This document shows, piece by piece, positions 52,565 to 62,101 of a stretch of DNA of 64,000 bases (position 1 is its first letter; every line of letters begins with the position of its first letter). A program made the position numbers and the translations under genes. The notes beneath the pieces are model-generated. The model worked only from the letters and a program-made list of their open reading frames with translations. It was not told the origin of the DNA and did not search any database. The DNA comes from Paenibacillus camelliae (lineage in GTDB: Bacteria > Bacillota > Bacilli > Paenibacillales > Paenibacillaceae), in contig NZ_JAMBNY010000006.1 in assembly GCF_023715345.1 (NCBI RefSeq), positions 1 through 64,000 of the forward strand, in the 5' to 3' direction.

Positions 52565-53731
52565 ATGTGTAATAATCATAAATTTCAATTGGTTGGTAGC
52601 CTTTTGCGTCCAGCAGATTTGTTAGAATATAAGGCTCAAATTGAGCATCGTGACGATATCTGCTACCCATTCTATAATGAGCTTGAAGGATATGAGCAAT
52701 GCGAAGCAAGCTCCATTCGTGCTGTAGTTAATAAGCAAATCGAGCATGGTATCACCCCGCTTACAGATGGAGAGCATTCAAAGTCAATGTGGCATTTGGA
52801 CTTTGTGTGGGGCTTCCAAGGAATTAAACGCTATATTGCAGACCATGGTTACTTCTTCAGAGATATAGACGGCACCTCGAAATATGAGACGCGTAAAGAT
52901 ATCGGCCTTCGCATTACAGGTGAGCTAAGCGGAAAAAATCATCATTTTATTCATATCTATAAAAAGCTTCAAGCACTTGCAGGAGATCAAGAAACGAAGC
53001 TATGCGTGCCTTCTCCATCCCATATTTATGGAGAGCTGTCATGGTCAGATAATATTGGTGGAGCAGAAGCCGTTTATAAGGATCGTCAGGAGCTAAAGAG
53101 CGGTCTAGTTAAAGCCTACAAGGAGTTTGTTGAGGATTATGCTGCAGCTGGAGGAAAGATTCTACAGTTTGATGACTGCTTATGGGAGCTCTTTGCTGAT
53201 GACAACCCGAATTCTCCATATACGGGCGAGCAAATTAATCAAGAGGAAGTACAAGCACTTGCTGCAGAATTCATTGACATAAACAACACATTAATCGACT
53301 ACGGACATAGCTTAGGCTTGAAAATGTGGACCCATAACTGCCGCGGTAACTACGACTCTCGCAATATGGGTGGCGGCTCCTATGTTAAGATTGCTAACCT
53401 GTTCTTAAAGCAGCTGAACTATGATCGCTTCTTCCTTGAATGGGATGATGAGCGTGCTGGTTCACTTGAAGCATTGGCTGTATTTAAAGACAAGCCTAAT
53501 ACGGAGATTGTACTTGGCCTGCTATCGTCTAAGACGAATACGCTAGATGATGAAGCACGTGTACTAAGAATGCTAGATGAAGCAGCGAGCATTATTGATA
53601 AGGATAGATTGTTGCTTTCACACCAATGTGGATTTGCTTCCTGCGATGGTGGTAATGAGCTGACAGAAGCGGAGCAGTGGTTGAAGATCAATCAAGGACA
53701 AAAAATTGCCCAGCAATATTGGGGGAAGTAA
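52565..53731 (+). CDS. MetE C-terminal-like protein (cobalamin-independent methionine synthase II family, YxjG/YxjH-like)
   Basis: 388 residues resembling the catalytic half of MetE and Bacillus YxjG/YxjH: GSLLRPADLLEYK at the N-terminus, TDGEHSKSMWHLDFVWG, FDDCLWELF, zinc-ligand motif HNCRGN, FLEWDDERAGS, and the C-terminal Zn ligand in HQCGFASCDGG. Such proteins transfer methyl groups to homocysteine or a related thiol. No SAM riboswitch is visible in the 178-bp upstream region, unlike B. subtilis yxjG/H. ATG 52565 has GAGGAGG upstream; the earlier ATG 52511 has none. Confidence 0.88.
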   Translation: MCNNHKFQLVGSLLRPADLLEYKAQIEHRDDICYPFYNELEGYEQCEASSIRAVVNKQIEHGITPLTDGEHSKSMWHLDFVWGFQGIKRYIADHGYFFRDIDGTSKYETRKDIGLRITGELSGKNHHFIHIYKKLQALAGDQETKLCVPSPSHIYGELSWSDNIGGAEAVYKDRQELKSGLVKAYKEFVEDYAAAGGKILQFDDCLWELFADDNPNSPYTGEQINQEEVQALAAEFIDINNTLIDYGHSLGLKMWTHNCRGNYDSRNMGGGSYVKIANLFLKQLNYDRFFLEWDDERAGSLEALAVFKDKPNTEIVLGLLSSKTNTLDDEARVLRMLDEAASIIDKDRLLLSHQCGFASCDGGNELTEAEQWLKINQGQKIAQQYWGK

Positions 53732-53781
53732 GCTTGAGATAATTAAGCTTTGCAGCGTGTGAATTGCTGTAAAGTGTTCGT

Positions 53782-53829
53782 AAGAGGATGATTCTGAAGG
53801 TCGCACTTGACCGAGGAGTCATCCTCTTT
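53782..53829 (+). terminator. Terminator after MetE-like gene
   Basis: AGAGGATGA / TCATCCTCT outer stem and GGTC/GACC inner stem, then TTTG. The 53830-53923 stretch before the lichenase gene holds no clear promoter. Confidence 0.7.
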
Positions 53830-53923
53830 GCTTAGAAAATGAACATGTATATTAAAAGTTTGCTATAGAGTCCCCTACTTAATCACTCTAGAATTAAGGT
53901 GAAATCATTAATGGAGGTGTAAG

Positions 53924-54637
53924 ATGAAGAAGAAAACTTGGATTACTTTAGTTGCAACGAGTGTTATCTCACTATTTTTTGCGGTTAATGTATTTGCAGG
54001 GTTTGTGTTTTGGGAACCACTAACGTACCATAACGCTCAGACATGGGAAAAAGCAAATGGCTACTCCAATGGCGGCATGTTCAATTGTACTTGGCGTAGT
54101 AATAACGCCAGCTTTACCCACGATGGCAAGCTAAGACTCGGGCTAACAAGCTCGGCCTACAATCAATTTGATTGTGGAGAGTATCGTTCGACGAACACCT
54201 ATGGGTATGGCTTGTATGAGGTAAGTATGAAGCCTGCTAAAAACACAGGAATTGTTTCCTCTTTTTTCACCTACACAGGGCCAGCTCATGGTACACAATG
54301 GGATGAGATTGATATTGAATTTCTAGGCAAGGATACGACCAAGGTGCAGTTCAATTATTTCACGAATGGAATTGGCGGCAATGAGAGAATAGTTGATCTT
54401 GGCTTTGATGCATCACAGGGCTTTCACACGTATGCCTTTGATTGGCAGCCGGGATATATTAAGTGGTATGTTGATGGGGTATTAAAGCATACAGCAACGA
54501 ATAATATACCGAGTACACCAGGTAAAATTATGATGAATATATGGAATGGTACAGGTGTTGATGATTGGCTAGGTCCTTATAACGGAGCTAATCCATTGTA
54601 CGCTGAATATGATTGGGTAAAATATACGAGCAACTAA
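53924..54637 (+). CDS. bglS: Secreted lichenase (GH16 endo-beta-1,3-1,4-glucanase)
   Basis: Cuts beta-1,4 bonds next to beta-1,3 bonds in lichenan and cereal beta-glucan; exported. 237 residues. Signal peptide 1-25 (cleavage after VFA), then a GH16 jelly roll with catalytic WDEIDIEF (Glu128 nucleophile, Asp130, Glu132 acid/base), Cys54 and Cys84 for the usual disulfide, and [14 protein letters not shown]. Very close to Bacillus/Paenibacillus lichenases. ATG with GGAGGTG upstream. First gene of the beta-glucan locus, with a strong terminator behind it (54639-54678). Confidence 0.96.
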   Translation: MKKKTWITLVATSVISLFFAVNVFAGFVFWEPLTYHNAQTWEKANGYSNGGMFNCTWRSNNASFTHDGKLRLGLTSSAYNQFDCGEYRSTNTYGYGLYEVSMKPAKNTGIVSSFFTYTGPAHGTQWDEIDIEFLGKDTTKVQFNYFTNGIGGNERIVDLGFDASQGFHTYAFDWQPGYIKWYVDGVLKHTATNNIPSTPGKIMMNIWNGTGVDDWLGPYNGANPLYAEYDWVKYTSN

Positions 54638-54638
54638 C

Positions 54639-54678
54639 ATAACACAAAAGCAGCCCTAGCAGGCTGCTTTTGTGTTAT
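54639..54678. terminator. Terminator after lichenase
   Basis: ATAACACAAAAGCAGCC / GGCTGCTTTTGTGTTAT, perfect 17-bp stem with a 6-nt loop; T-rich 3' arm but no separate T-tail. Confidence 0.8.
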
Positions 54679-54786
54679 GTTAGTCTAGCATTCATTGAGC
54701 AATCATCTTACTATTCATTAATAGAAATAGCATTATTTAAACAACGCATATTCAATTTTTAATATCCTAAATTAGTGCAATAAATG

Positions 54787-54829
54787 TTGCAATGTTAGTA
54801 TGGGCAGCTATCAGGACATTCATTATGAT
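54787..54829 (+). promoter_or_regulatory. Promoter of the binding-protein gene with shared 15-mer
   Basis: TTGCAATGTTAGTAT (54787-54801) lies 37 nt (start to start) before -10 TATGAT (54824-54829); -35 is TGGGCA with 17-bp spacing. The same motif and spacing occur at 60068-60110. A second TGCAAT lies 12 bp upstream of the motif's own, as a direct repeat. Confidence 0.6.
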
Positions 54830-54869
54830 TGGTTTTGTATATAACATTATATGACTGGGGGAATGAAAG

Positions 54870-56582
54870 TTGAACAGAGTGAAATCTAGTAAATGGAGCA
54901 GTATGTTATTGGTAGGCGCATTAACGATGACGACCATACTAGCTGGTTGTGGCGGGAATGGTGCGAATAATACGCCGAGCAACAACACGACAAGCCCATC
55001 TAATTCAACATCAACAAATACAACGAGTGTTGAGTTAAAGGATGGCAAATATGATCCGCCAATTACAATTAGTTATTTGCGTCCTTGGGGACCTGATGTA
55101 AAATTTAAGTCTGGCGAAGATCAAGACAATAACGTTCATACGCAGTGGGCAAAAGAAAAGCTAGGTATCGAACTAAAAAATCAATGGATATCACCTTCAA
55201 CGAATAATGCATTTGAGACTAAGCTACGTTTGTCACTTGCATCGAATGCTGAAATGCCAGATATTATCTCCTACCGTGGTGAATTTAATCTAGTAAGAGA
55301 GCTTATCGAATCTGGAAAGTTTGTCGATGCTGGCGAACTATTCGATCAGTATGCAAGTGATGTTTGGAAAGCAGCGGTTAATGAAGATCCAACGGTTTGG
55401 TATCCGTATATGGAGGATGGCAAACGAATCGGTATTCCAATTCTTGACTTCGCTTATAACGGCGACCCTGTAATGTGGATTCGAGAGGACTGGATGAAGA
55501 AGTTTGGCTTTGAAGAACCGAAGACTCTAGCAGATCTAGAGCCAATCTTGGAAGCGTTCACTAATCAAGATCCAGATGGTAATGGTCAAAAGGATACGTA
55601 CGGTTTGTCGATTGGATTCAAGAATGCGATCAATACATGGATGTCTGACGCTGGTTGGATATTCGGTGCATTTGGTTCCATGCCGAATCAATGGAACATG
55701 AAGGAAGACGGAACATTGGAATACGGTTCAGTGGGCGAAGGAACCAAGGAAGCATTGGCATTGCTGCAGGATTGGATGGGCAAAGGGTATATGTCAGAGG
55801 AAGCTGGCCTTTATGATGAGACCAAAGCTGCTGAAGAGTTCACTGCAGGTAAAGCAGGTATCGTTGTTGGTCCTCACTGGATGCCGTCATGGCCGCTTGA
55901 GGATGTGAAAAGAAACAATCCTGACGCTGAATACAAAGCGTATCCTATTCCTTCAGGACCTGATGGAAAAGCAGGCAGACGTGGAACATCTAATGGTAAT
56001 GGTGTAATTCTTATTAATAAAGATATGGAAAATCCAGAAGCGTTCTTTACGTACCAAAACTACCTATTCGATCACTACGCTAATCCTGAGGTTGGCGGTG
56101 AGTTCGAATACGGCTTGGCAGAGGGTTATGACTGGGTAGTGGTTGATGGCGTGCCAACAACGGATTCAGCACTAACGGGCGGATATGCACCTGAGAAATA
56201 TACACTTACGTTCGATGGAGCGCGTATTCCAAGCTTAAACATGGCGACATTAGCAAAGCTTGCAAGCGGGGAAGAACCATCAACACCATTTGAGAAAAAA
56301 ATTAAAACGGGTGTGCCGCAACCGATGCTGGATGCAGCAACAATTGTAATGGCTCAGAAGGACATCGTTATGCCGCAAATGTTTACAGGTGCACCAACGA
56401 AAACGATGCAGATGAACAACGACATTCTATCTAAGATGGAAAATGACACATTCTCACAAATCATCTATGGAAAAACTTCAATCGATGCATACGATGCTTT
56501 TGTTGAGAAATGGTATTCCTCAGGTGGAAAACAGATTACAGAGGAAGTTAATGAATGGTATCAATCGGTTAGTGGTCAATAA
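54870..56582 (+). CDS. Oligosaccharide-binding lipoprotein (LplA-type, ABC transporter)
   Basis: A 570-residue extracellular solute-binding protein. Lipobox LAGC (Cys27), an Asn/Ser/Thr linker (30-50), and a large two-lobe fold with WAKEKLGIELKNQW, MWIREDWMKKFGF, the Ca-binding-like DPDGNGQKD loop, and AGIVVGPHWMPSWPL. The size and the LplA/YtcQ style fit binders of polysaccharide fragments; given the lichenase and laminarinase, beta-glucan oligosaccharides are the likely ligand. TTG start with GGGGG 8 nt upstream. Its permeases are 3.6 kb away beyond the minus-strand YesMN genes, an unusual split that the shared promoter motif bridges. Confidence 0.92.
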   Translation: MNRVKSSKWSSMLLVGALTMTTILAGCGGNGANNTPSNNTTSPSNSTSTNTTSVELKDGKYDPPITISYLRPWGPDVKFKSGEDQDNNVHTQWAKEKLGIELKNQWISPSTNNAFETKLRLSLASNAEMPDIISYRGEFNLVRELIESGKFVDAGELFDQYASDVWKAAVNEDPTVWYPYMEDGKRIGIPILDFAYNGDPVMWIREDWMKKFGFEEPKTLADLEPILEAFTNQDPDGNGQKDTYGLSIGFKNAINTWMSDAGWIFGAFGSMPNQWNMKEDGTLEYGSVGEGTKEALALLQDWMGKGYMSEEAGLYDETKAAEEFTAGKAGIVVGPHWMPSWPLEDVKRNNPDAEYKAYPIPSGPDGKAGRRGTSNGNGVILINKDMENPEAFFTYQNYLFDHYANPEVGGEFEYGLAEGYDWVVVDGVPTTDSALTGGYAPEKYTLTFDGARIPSLNMATLAKLASGEEPSTPFEKKIKTGVPQPMLDAATIVMAQKDIVMPQMFTGAPTKTMQMNNDILSKMENDTFSQIIYGKTSIDAYDAFVEKWYSSGGKQITEEVNEWYQSVSGQ

Positions 56583-56600
56583 TCATTAACAGCAACTAAA

Positions 56601-56645
56601 ACAAGCATTCTATACACGGTCAACGTGTGTAGAATGCTTGTTTTT
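56601..56645. terminator. Bidirectional terminator
   Basis: ACAAGCATTCTATACACG / CGTGTGTAGAATGCTTGT with a 5-nt loop and TTTTT, between the convergent binding-protein and response-regulator genes. Confidence 0.88.
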
Positions 56646-56666
56646 AGGTTTTATTAGATGATGTGA

Positions 56667-58298
56667 CTATAACGGTAGATTATCTCGATACTCTTGCGGT
56701 GTAACATCATAATATTTTTTGAATACGCGAATGAAATAAGCGGTATTGTTATATCCAACCCACTCAGCAATCTCAAACACTTTTGCTGTAGAGGTTCTTA
56801 AGTAATACGCTGCTTTTTCCATTCGCAATCGGTATACATAGGCCGTTAAGGCTTCACCCGTTTCTAGCTTGTAGATTTTAGATAAATATACGGGATGCAG
56901 ATGAACATGGTCAGCAATGGCAGGTAGAGACACATCTGCTGCCAGGTTTCGGTCTACGAAGCTTTTTACACTGCGTACAATCGAGCTGTGATTATCCTTA
57001 AGCTCTTGCTCCGTATCCTCGCGAATATAGTATAGCGTTCGTTTGGACCAATCTAGCAGCTGCTGAGCGGTCGTATAGTGGGGGGCTTGGAAATAGCGAT
57101 AGGACTCACTAGGTAGCACCTCAGAAAGCTGCTTGCCGTTTTTATGAATGATGAAGGCAAATGAGCCCGCTAAAATGTGATACACTTCGACCATCTGTTC
57201 AGCAATATCATGATTGCTGCTATGGAGCAATTCCTCAAAAATGTGATTTATCTTTTTCTCAACATCGTCAAATCTTCCAGCCTCGAGCAAATTATTTAAG
57301 GTTGGTGGCTCATACAGCGTTCGAATAGCTTGCATCGGGTCACGATTAGGCTCATCCAATGCGGTAACAAATAATCCTTGACCTTGCCCCATCCTTTTTC
57401 GCATAGATCTAACCGCGCGCTCGTAGATTTCATTGATCTGATTAGGAAACCGTCCCCAGCTGCCCACTAATATGGAGACAGCCCCTTTTAGGTACAGCTG
57501 AACATTCGTTTGAATTTGCTCCGCATATAGCTCAAGCTTCGCTTTCAAATGACCATCCTTACTTGAGGACACATCTTGCCGAGGGCTGACAAGAATAACG
57601 ATATAATCATGAGCATCTCTTGTATGCCATATATGAAAGTCCTTTTGCATGACCTCGCTAACAATATTGCATATAGCATACTCTATGAGGGCAACATCTT
57701 GGTCTACCATCTCAGATAAATGCTCTTCCATCCGTATAACAAGCATACCGATCTGTTGGTCTACATGATAAGGGAGCTCGAGCAGCTGTAGCTTGTCCGT
57801 TAATGCAGCTTCTGTAAAGCTTTTTCCCGTAAGCAAGTCGTTAAGCAGCGTTGAACGGAGCAAGGGTAGATTCTCCTGCAAGGTATACAGAGCTTTGTGA
57901 TAGGAGGCTGCTTCTTCCCATTTCTCTTTAATTCGATTGACGAGCCGCGTGACGGAATCGATCAGATCTTCATCACTTATCGGTTTTAATAAATAATCAA
58001 AGCTCTGCTGGGTGATGGCTTGCTTTGCATATTCAAAATCCGCATAACCCGTTAACAGTATGGAATGGACGTGCGGCCACCGCTCGTGGATGGTAGCAAT
58101 TAATTCTATTCCAGACATACCGGGCATTTTTATATCTGTAATAATGATATCAATCGCGTTATTTTCCATAATTTCTAACGCCTTTGCACCTGACAATGCT
58201 TCATGGATGGTGCCAATTCCTAACGACTCCCACGGTATCGTCTCTGCTAATGTTTCTACAACTGAACGTTCATCGTCGACTAATAATAATTGCAGCAT
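56667..58298 (-). CDS. YesN-type response regulator with AraC domain (beta-glucan locus)
   Basis: 543 residues. Receiver domain (1-120) with DIIITDIKMPGMSG (phosphoacceptor Asp about 55), LLTGYADFEY and LLKPI. A long middle region (about 130-430) without recognised motifs. C-terminal AraC double HTH (about 440-543: ADVSLPAIADHVHLHPVYLSKIYK and GYNNTAYFIRVFKKYYDVTPQEYRD). ATG with AGGTG upstream. It ends 10 bp after its kinase gene. Predicted to bind the 15-mer present at both flanking transporter promoters and to activate them when beta-glucan fragments are sensed. Confidence 0.92.
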   Translation of the reverse strand: MLQLLLVDDERSVVETLAETIPWESLGIGTIHEALSGAKALEIMENNAIDIIITDIKMPGMSGIELIATIHERWPHVHSILLTGYADFEYAKQAITQQSFDYLLKPISDEDLIDSVTRLVNRIKEKWEEAASYHKALYTLQENLPLLRSTLLNDLLTGKSFTEAALTDKLQLLELPYHVDQQIGMLVIRMEEHLSEMVDQDVALIEYAICNIVSEVMQKDFHIWHTRDAHDYIVILVSPRQDVSSSKDGHLKAKLELYAEQIQTNVQLYLKGAVSILVGSWGRFPNQINEIYERAVRSMRKRMGQGQGLFVTALDEPNRDPMQAIRTLYEPPTLNNLLEAGRFDDVEKKINHIFEELLHSSNHDIAEQMVEVYHILAGSFAFIIHKNGKQLSEVLPSESYRYFQAPHYTTAQQLLDWSKRTLYYIREDTEQELKDNHSSIVRSVKSFVDRNLAADVSLPAIADHVHLHPVYLSKIYKLETGEALTAYVYRLRMEKAAYYLRTSTAKVFEIAEWVGYNNTAYFIRVFKKYYDVTPQEYRDNLPL

Positions 58299-58308
58299 GT
58301 CTGTTCAC

Positions 58309-60027
58309 CTACTCATTCGAATTGTTGTTGTTATGCCATGTAATGACGACCTTTACACCACCGAGCGGGGAATGGTAGTAAGTTAGACCTGCACATTCAC
58401 CGTACATAAAGGATAACCGCTGGTGAACATTCCATGTTCCGCAGCCCATATTCTCATCTAGCGGTCGTTGAAGATTAGTTGTCATCTGTTCAAGCTGTTC
58501 CTCAGACATACCAACTCCGCTGTCCTCTACTGTAATGGTGTACACATTGTCGTTAAAATCTCCATAAATCCTTATCTCGCCATTCTCAGGCTTGGGCTCT
58601 ATGCCATGAATTATAGCGTTTTCAATAATCGGCTGTAACGTTAGTCTTGGGACAGTTTTATTCAATACTTCATCGGGTACATCAATCGTATAGTTCACTC
58701 GTTCCAATCGAAGTGATTGGATTTCTAAGTAATTTGTAACCATTTTCAGCTCTTCACCAATCGTTGCTAGATCAGTTTCTGACCTCGTAATATATCGATA
58801 ATAATCCCCTAGATTCAATGACATCGCTACGACAGCCTCTTCGTTTTTCATGCGAGCCATGTTTTTTATAAAAAACAAACAGTTGTATAGAAAGTGAGGA
58901 TTAATCTGCGATTGTAATTGTTTTAACGTAGCCTCACGACGACGCAGCTTCTCCTCATACACGTTCTCAATTAGCTCTTGAATACGCTGAGCCATAATGT
59001 TGAACCTTGCAAACAGCAAGCTAAATTCATTGCGTGCTGAATAGTTTAGCCGCACAGAAAAATCCCCTGATGATAATCGATTCGTACCTCTTACAAGCTG
59101 CAGCAGAGGCAGCTGAATACTGCGATAAAGTGCAAATAAAATAATGACACTTACAACGATTAAAACTGCAACGGATGCATAGAACAAATTCCTGCTGCTC
59201 GTGATCGGACTTAATATTTGCTGGAGCGGTACGTAGTCGACATAATACCAATCTAAGCTGCTGGATTTAATATAGGACACATAATATACGGTTTCATTAA
59301 GCTTCGTACGAAAACCGCCATCATTCTGGAGCTCAGCGGATTTAAGCTGATCAGCCAGCAACGTCATTAAATCCTCTTGCTTTGAGCTATTGCTAATTAA
59401 GCCAAGCTCTGGATGAAACAGAAAGGGATCGCCATTGTTATTTAACTTGTTCTGGTCTAGAAGCGCTGCAAGATGATTAGCTGGGAAGCTGATTTTCGTA
59501 ATTAATCTCGCTGTACTTGGATCATTCATTGCAGTAATAGGGTCGGTCGTATGCCAGATAAAGCTGTTGTCAGCATAGATCCATGACTGCGGAAAAGGCT
59601 CTATAAATTCGCTTTCCAGGTATGGAATCGATGAATAGTAATCGGTTGAAATTACCTGCTTCATACGCGGGAAATAGAGTGTAATCGTTGAGTGCCATTT
59701 GCTTGCCGCATTGTATAAATTGATCTTTTCGAGAATTGCTCTGTTCAGCTTAACTTGCTCATATGGACTATCTTTAAAGTCGGGTCTTTGGTACTCCTGA
59801 ATGCTGGAATCTTGCCCAATTGATATGCCATATAGTGCAAGCTGATAAATGTTGGATTCGACAGATTCTGCAAAAGTCGTTAAACGATTCATCGTATTCG
59901 TTTCAATTTCATGCTCGATGACACGAATACTTTGCTGATTGGAATAGGTGTAAAGTGACAGCATGAGTATGAGCAGTAACACGATAAGCAGCGTTACCTT
60001 TGTAAAAACATTTAATCGAGCAATCAA
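58309..60027 (-). CDS. YesM-type sensor histidine kinase (beta-glucan locus)
   Basis: About 572 residues. TM1 near 8-28, extracellular sensor (about 30-275), TM2 near 280-300, HAMP (about 300-355), His_kinase domain with phosphoacceptor His in QINPHFLYN (about 377), and HATPase with LQPIIENAIIHGIE (about 466) and DSGVGMSEEQ. ATG 60033 directly abuts the GGGGGG run, so TTG 60027, 6 nt after it, is the better start. The gene is divergent from the permease operon and 10 bp upstream of its regulator. Probably senses an extracellular beta-glucan oligosaccharide; ligand inferred from the neighbours. Confidence 0.91.
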   Translation of the reverse strand: MIARLNVFTKVTLLIVLLLILMLSLYTYSNQQSIRVIEHEIETNTMNRLTTFAESVESNIYQLALYGISIGQDSSIQEYQRPDFKDSPYEQVKLNRAILEKINLYNAASKWHSTITLYFPRMKQVISTDYYSSIPYLESEFIEPFPQSWIYADNSFIWHTTDPITAMNDPSTARLITKISFPANHLAALLDQNKLNNNGDPFLFHPELGLISNSSKQEDLMTLLADQLKSAELQNDGGFRTKLNETVYYVSYIKSSSLDWYYVDYVPLQQILSPITSSRNLFYASVAVLIVVSVIILFALYRSIQLPLLQLVRGTNRLSSGDFSVRLNYSARNEFSLLFARFNIMAQRIQELIENVYEEKLRRREATLKQLQSQINPHFLYNCLFFIKNMARMKNEEAVVAMSLNLGDYYRYITRSETDLATIGEELKMVTNYLEIQSLRLERVNYTIDVPDEVLNKTVPRLTLQPIIENAIIHGIEPKPENGEIRIYGDFNDNVYTITVEDSGVGMSEEQLEQMTTNLQRPLDENMGCGTWNVHQRLSFMYGECAGLTYYHSPLGGVKVVITWHNNNNSNE

Positions 60028-60067
60028 AGTCATCCCCCCTAATCTAGTTAAAATATCAATATCGTTC

Positions 60068-60110
60068 TTGCAATATTAGGATATAGATCATAAATCGTCG
60101 TTGCTATAAT
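60068..60110 (+). promoter_or_regulatory. Permease operon promoter with shared 15-mer
   Basis: TTGCAATATTAGGAT (60068-60082) lies 37 nt (start to start) before a perfect -10 TATAAT (60105-60110). The -35 position (60082, TATAGA) is poor, as expected for an activator-dependent promoter. Partner site at 54787-54829. Confidence 0.65.
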
Positions 60111-60177
60111 CGTAACTATACAAGGTCTGGACGACCTAGAAAAGACAAAATTTTCAAAAGACTTGGAGGATGTTGGG

Positions 60178-61131
60178 GTGAAGGATCTTAATTTAGTTGC
60201 GGAGAAAGGGCCTAACGAGGCTCTTACTACCAAGAAACGTTGGAACATGAAACGAAACTGGCCACTGCATGTCATGCTCATACCTGCTGTGCTGTTAGCG
60301 ATCGTGTTTCAGTATGTTCCAATGGCAGGTATTATTATTGCCTTTCAGGATTTTAAGCCGTGGCTTGGATTTTTTGAATCAGAATGGGTGGGGCTTGAAA
60401 ACTTTCGTTATTTATTTCTATATCCCGATGTAGATCAGGTTATATGGAACACGCTCATTATTGCGGTGTTTAAGATAGTGGCTGGATTAATAGCCCCTTT
60501 AACGTTTGCCGTATTGCTCAATGAAGTGCGTTTAATGGCTTTTAAGAGAGTGACTCAGACGCTCGTTTATTTACCGCACTTCTTATCATGGGTTATTCTT
60601 GGCGGGATCTTACTTGATATTCTTTCTCCACAAGGTGGAATGGTGAATAAGCTTGTCGTTGCCCTTGGCGGGGAACCGATATTTTTCCTTGGTGATGGCA
60701 ACTGGTTCAGATTTACGTTGATCGTCAGTGATGTCTGGAAGGAGTTTGGTTTCGGAACGATTGTATTTCTTGCATCTCTAGCAGGGATTAATCCTGCCTT
60801 GTATGAAGCAGCGGAAGTCGATGGAGCTAATCGCTTTAAGCAGACGCTGCATATTACGCTGCCAGCTTTGATGCCAATCACGATCGTCGTCATGACGCTT
60901 TCACTAGGTAATATCCTGAATGCTGGCTTCGATCAGGTGTTTAACTTATACAATCCGCTTGTATATGACAAGGGCGATATTATAGATACCTTTGTTTATC
61001 GACTAGGGATTCTGAATGGGAAGATGAGCTTTGCTACAACGGTAGGATTGTTCAAATCAGCAGTAGGTACTGTTCTAATTATTGTTTCGTACAGATTGGC
61101 TTATAAACTAGCTAATTACCGTGTGTTCTAG
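60178..61131 (+). CDS. Oligosaccharide ABC permease (LplB/YteP type)
   Basis: 317 residues, six predicted helices, with a hydrophilic N-terminus (1-25). The EAA loop ALYEAAEVDGANRFKQTLHITLPAL (about 207-231) contacts the shared ATPase. Ends LAYKLANYRVF, typical of LplB-type proteins. The longer frame from TTG 60163 overlaps the RBS; GTG 60178 has GGAGG 8 nt upstream and is preferred. First gene of an operon with the second permease and the SLH-GH16 enzyme. No ATPase in the locus. Substrate inferred as beta-glucan oligosaccharides. Confidence 0.93.
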   Translation: MKDLNLVAEKGPNEALTTKKRWNMKRNWPLHVMLIPAVLLAIVFQYVPMAGIIIAFQDFKPWLGFFESEWVGLENFRYLFLYPDVDQVIWNTLIIAVFKIVAGLIAPLTFAVLLNEVRLMAFKRVTQTLVYLPHFLSWVILGGILLDILSPQGGMVNKLVVALGGEPIFFLGDGNWFRFTLIVSDVWKEFGFGTIVFLASLAGINPALYEAAEVDGANRFKQTLHITLPALMPITIVVMTLSLGNILNAGFDQVFNLYNPLVYDKGDIIDTFVYRLGILNGKMSFATTVGLFKSAVGTVLIIVSYRLAYKLANYRVF

Positions 61132-61148
61132 AAGGAGGAGAGACGAGC

Positions 61149-62027
61149 TTGTATTACAAAACTAGAGGATACAAAGTATTCAGCATTGCTAACTATATTT
61201 TCCTGGGGATCTTATCTCTGCTATGTATATTGCCAATTGTCCATATCTTGGCTGTTTCATTCAGTAGCATGGCACCAGCTTCATCAAATTTGGTTGGATT
61301 CTGGCCAATCGGCTTTACAACGGATGCGTACGTAAAAACATTTGGCAACTCAAACTTTATTAACTCACTTTTAGTTTCAGCACAGCGAACGATTTTAGCT
61401 ACAGTGATCGGAATGGTGCTTGTGCTAGTAACCGCGTTTCCATTATCAAAGGAGGATGCGAGCTTCCGAGGTCGTTCGCTCTACACTTGGTTCCTTGTCT
61501 TCACGATTCTATTTAGCGGCGGATTGATTCCGAGCTATATTCTAGTCCAGAAGCTTGGAATTATGGATACGATCTGGGCGCTTATCTTACCGGGGGCGTT
61601 GTCCGTATGGAATGTGATCCTCATGATGAACTTCTTTCGCGGTCTTCCGAAGGAGCTTGAGGAAGCTGCCTATCTGGACGGTGCAGGGCAATTCAAAACG
61701 TTAATGCTTGTCTATATTCCTTTGTCCATGCCGGCTGTTGCGACCCTATCATTATTCACGATGGTTTATCACTGGAATGCTTGGTTTGATGGGATGATTT
61801 ATATGTCGGATATTAAAAATTATCCGCTCGCTTCACTGCTGCAGACCATTATCGTGCAGCAGGATTTTAGTAAGATCAATGTTGATGCGTCGATGCTGGA
61901 GAATGTATCACAGCGAACTGTGCGTGCAGCACAAATATTTATTGGAGCACTACCAATTTTAATGGTTTACCCTTTCTTACAGCGATTCTTCGTTAAAGGA
62001 TTAGTCCTTGGAGCGGTTAAGGAATAA
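61149..62027 (+). CDS. Oligosaccharide ABC permease (LplC/YtcP type)
   Basis: 292 residues, six predicted helices. EAA loop ELEEAAYLDGAGQFKTLMLVYIPLS (about 175-199) and the C-terminal FVKGLVLGAVKE ending usual for LplC/YtcP proteins. TTG start with AAGGAGGAG 8 nt upstream, 17 bp after the first permease. It is followed after 74 bp by the SLH-GH16 gene with no terminator between, so uptake and surface depolymerisation are probably co-expressed. Confidence 0.93.
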   Translation: MYYKTRGYKVFSIANYIFLGILSLLCILPIVHILAVSFSSMAPASSNLVGFWPIGFTTDAYVKTFGNSNFINSLLVSAQRTILATVIGMVLVLVTAFPLSKEDASFRGRSLYTWFLVFTILFSGGLIPSYILVQKLGIMDTIWALILPGALSVWNVILMMNFFRGLPKELEEAAYLDGAGQFKTLMLVYIPLSMPAVATLSLFTMVYHWNAWFDGMIYMSDIKNYPLASLLQTIIVQQDFSKINVDASMLENVSQRTVRAAQIFIGALPILMVYPFLQRFFVKGLVLGAVKE

Positions 62028-62101
62028 GAAAGCTGCGATGAAAGGATTTGAGCCAACAGGAACAGTCAACAGGGTGAACAATCATATCAGGAGGATCAAC
62101 G

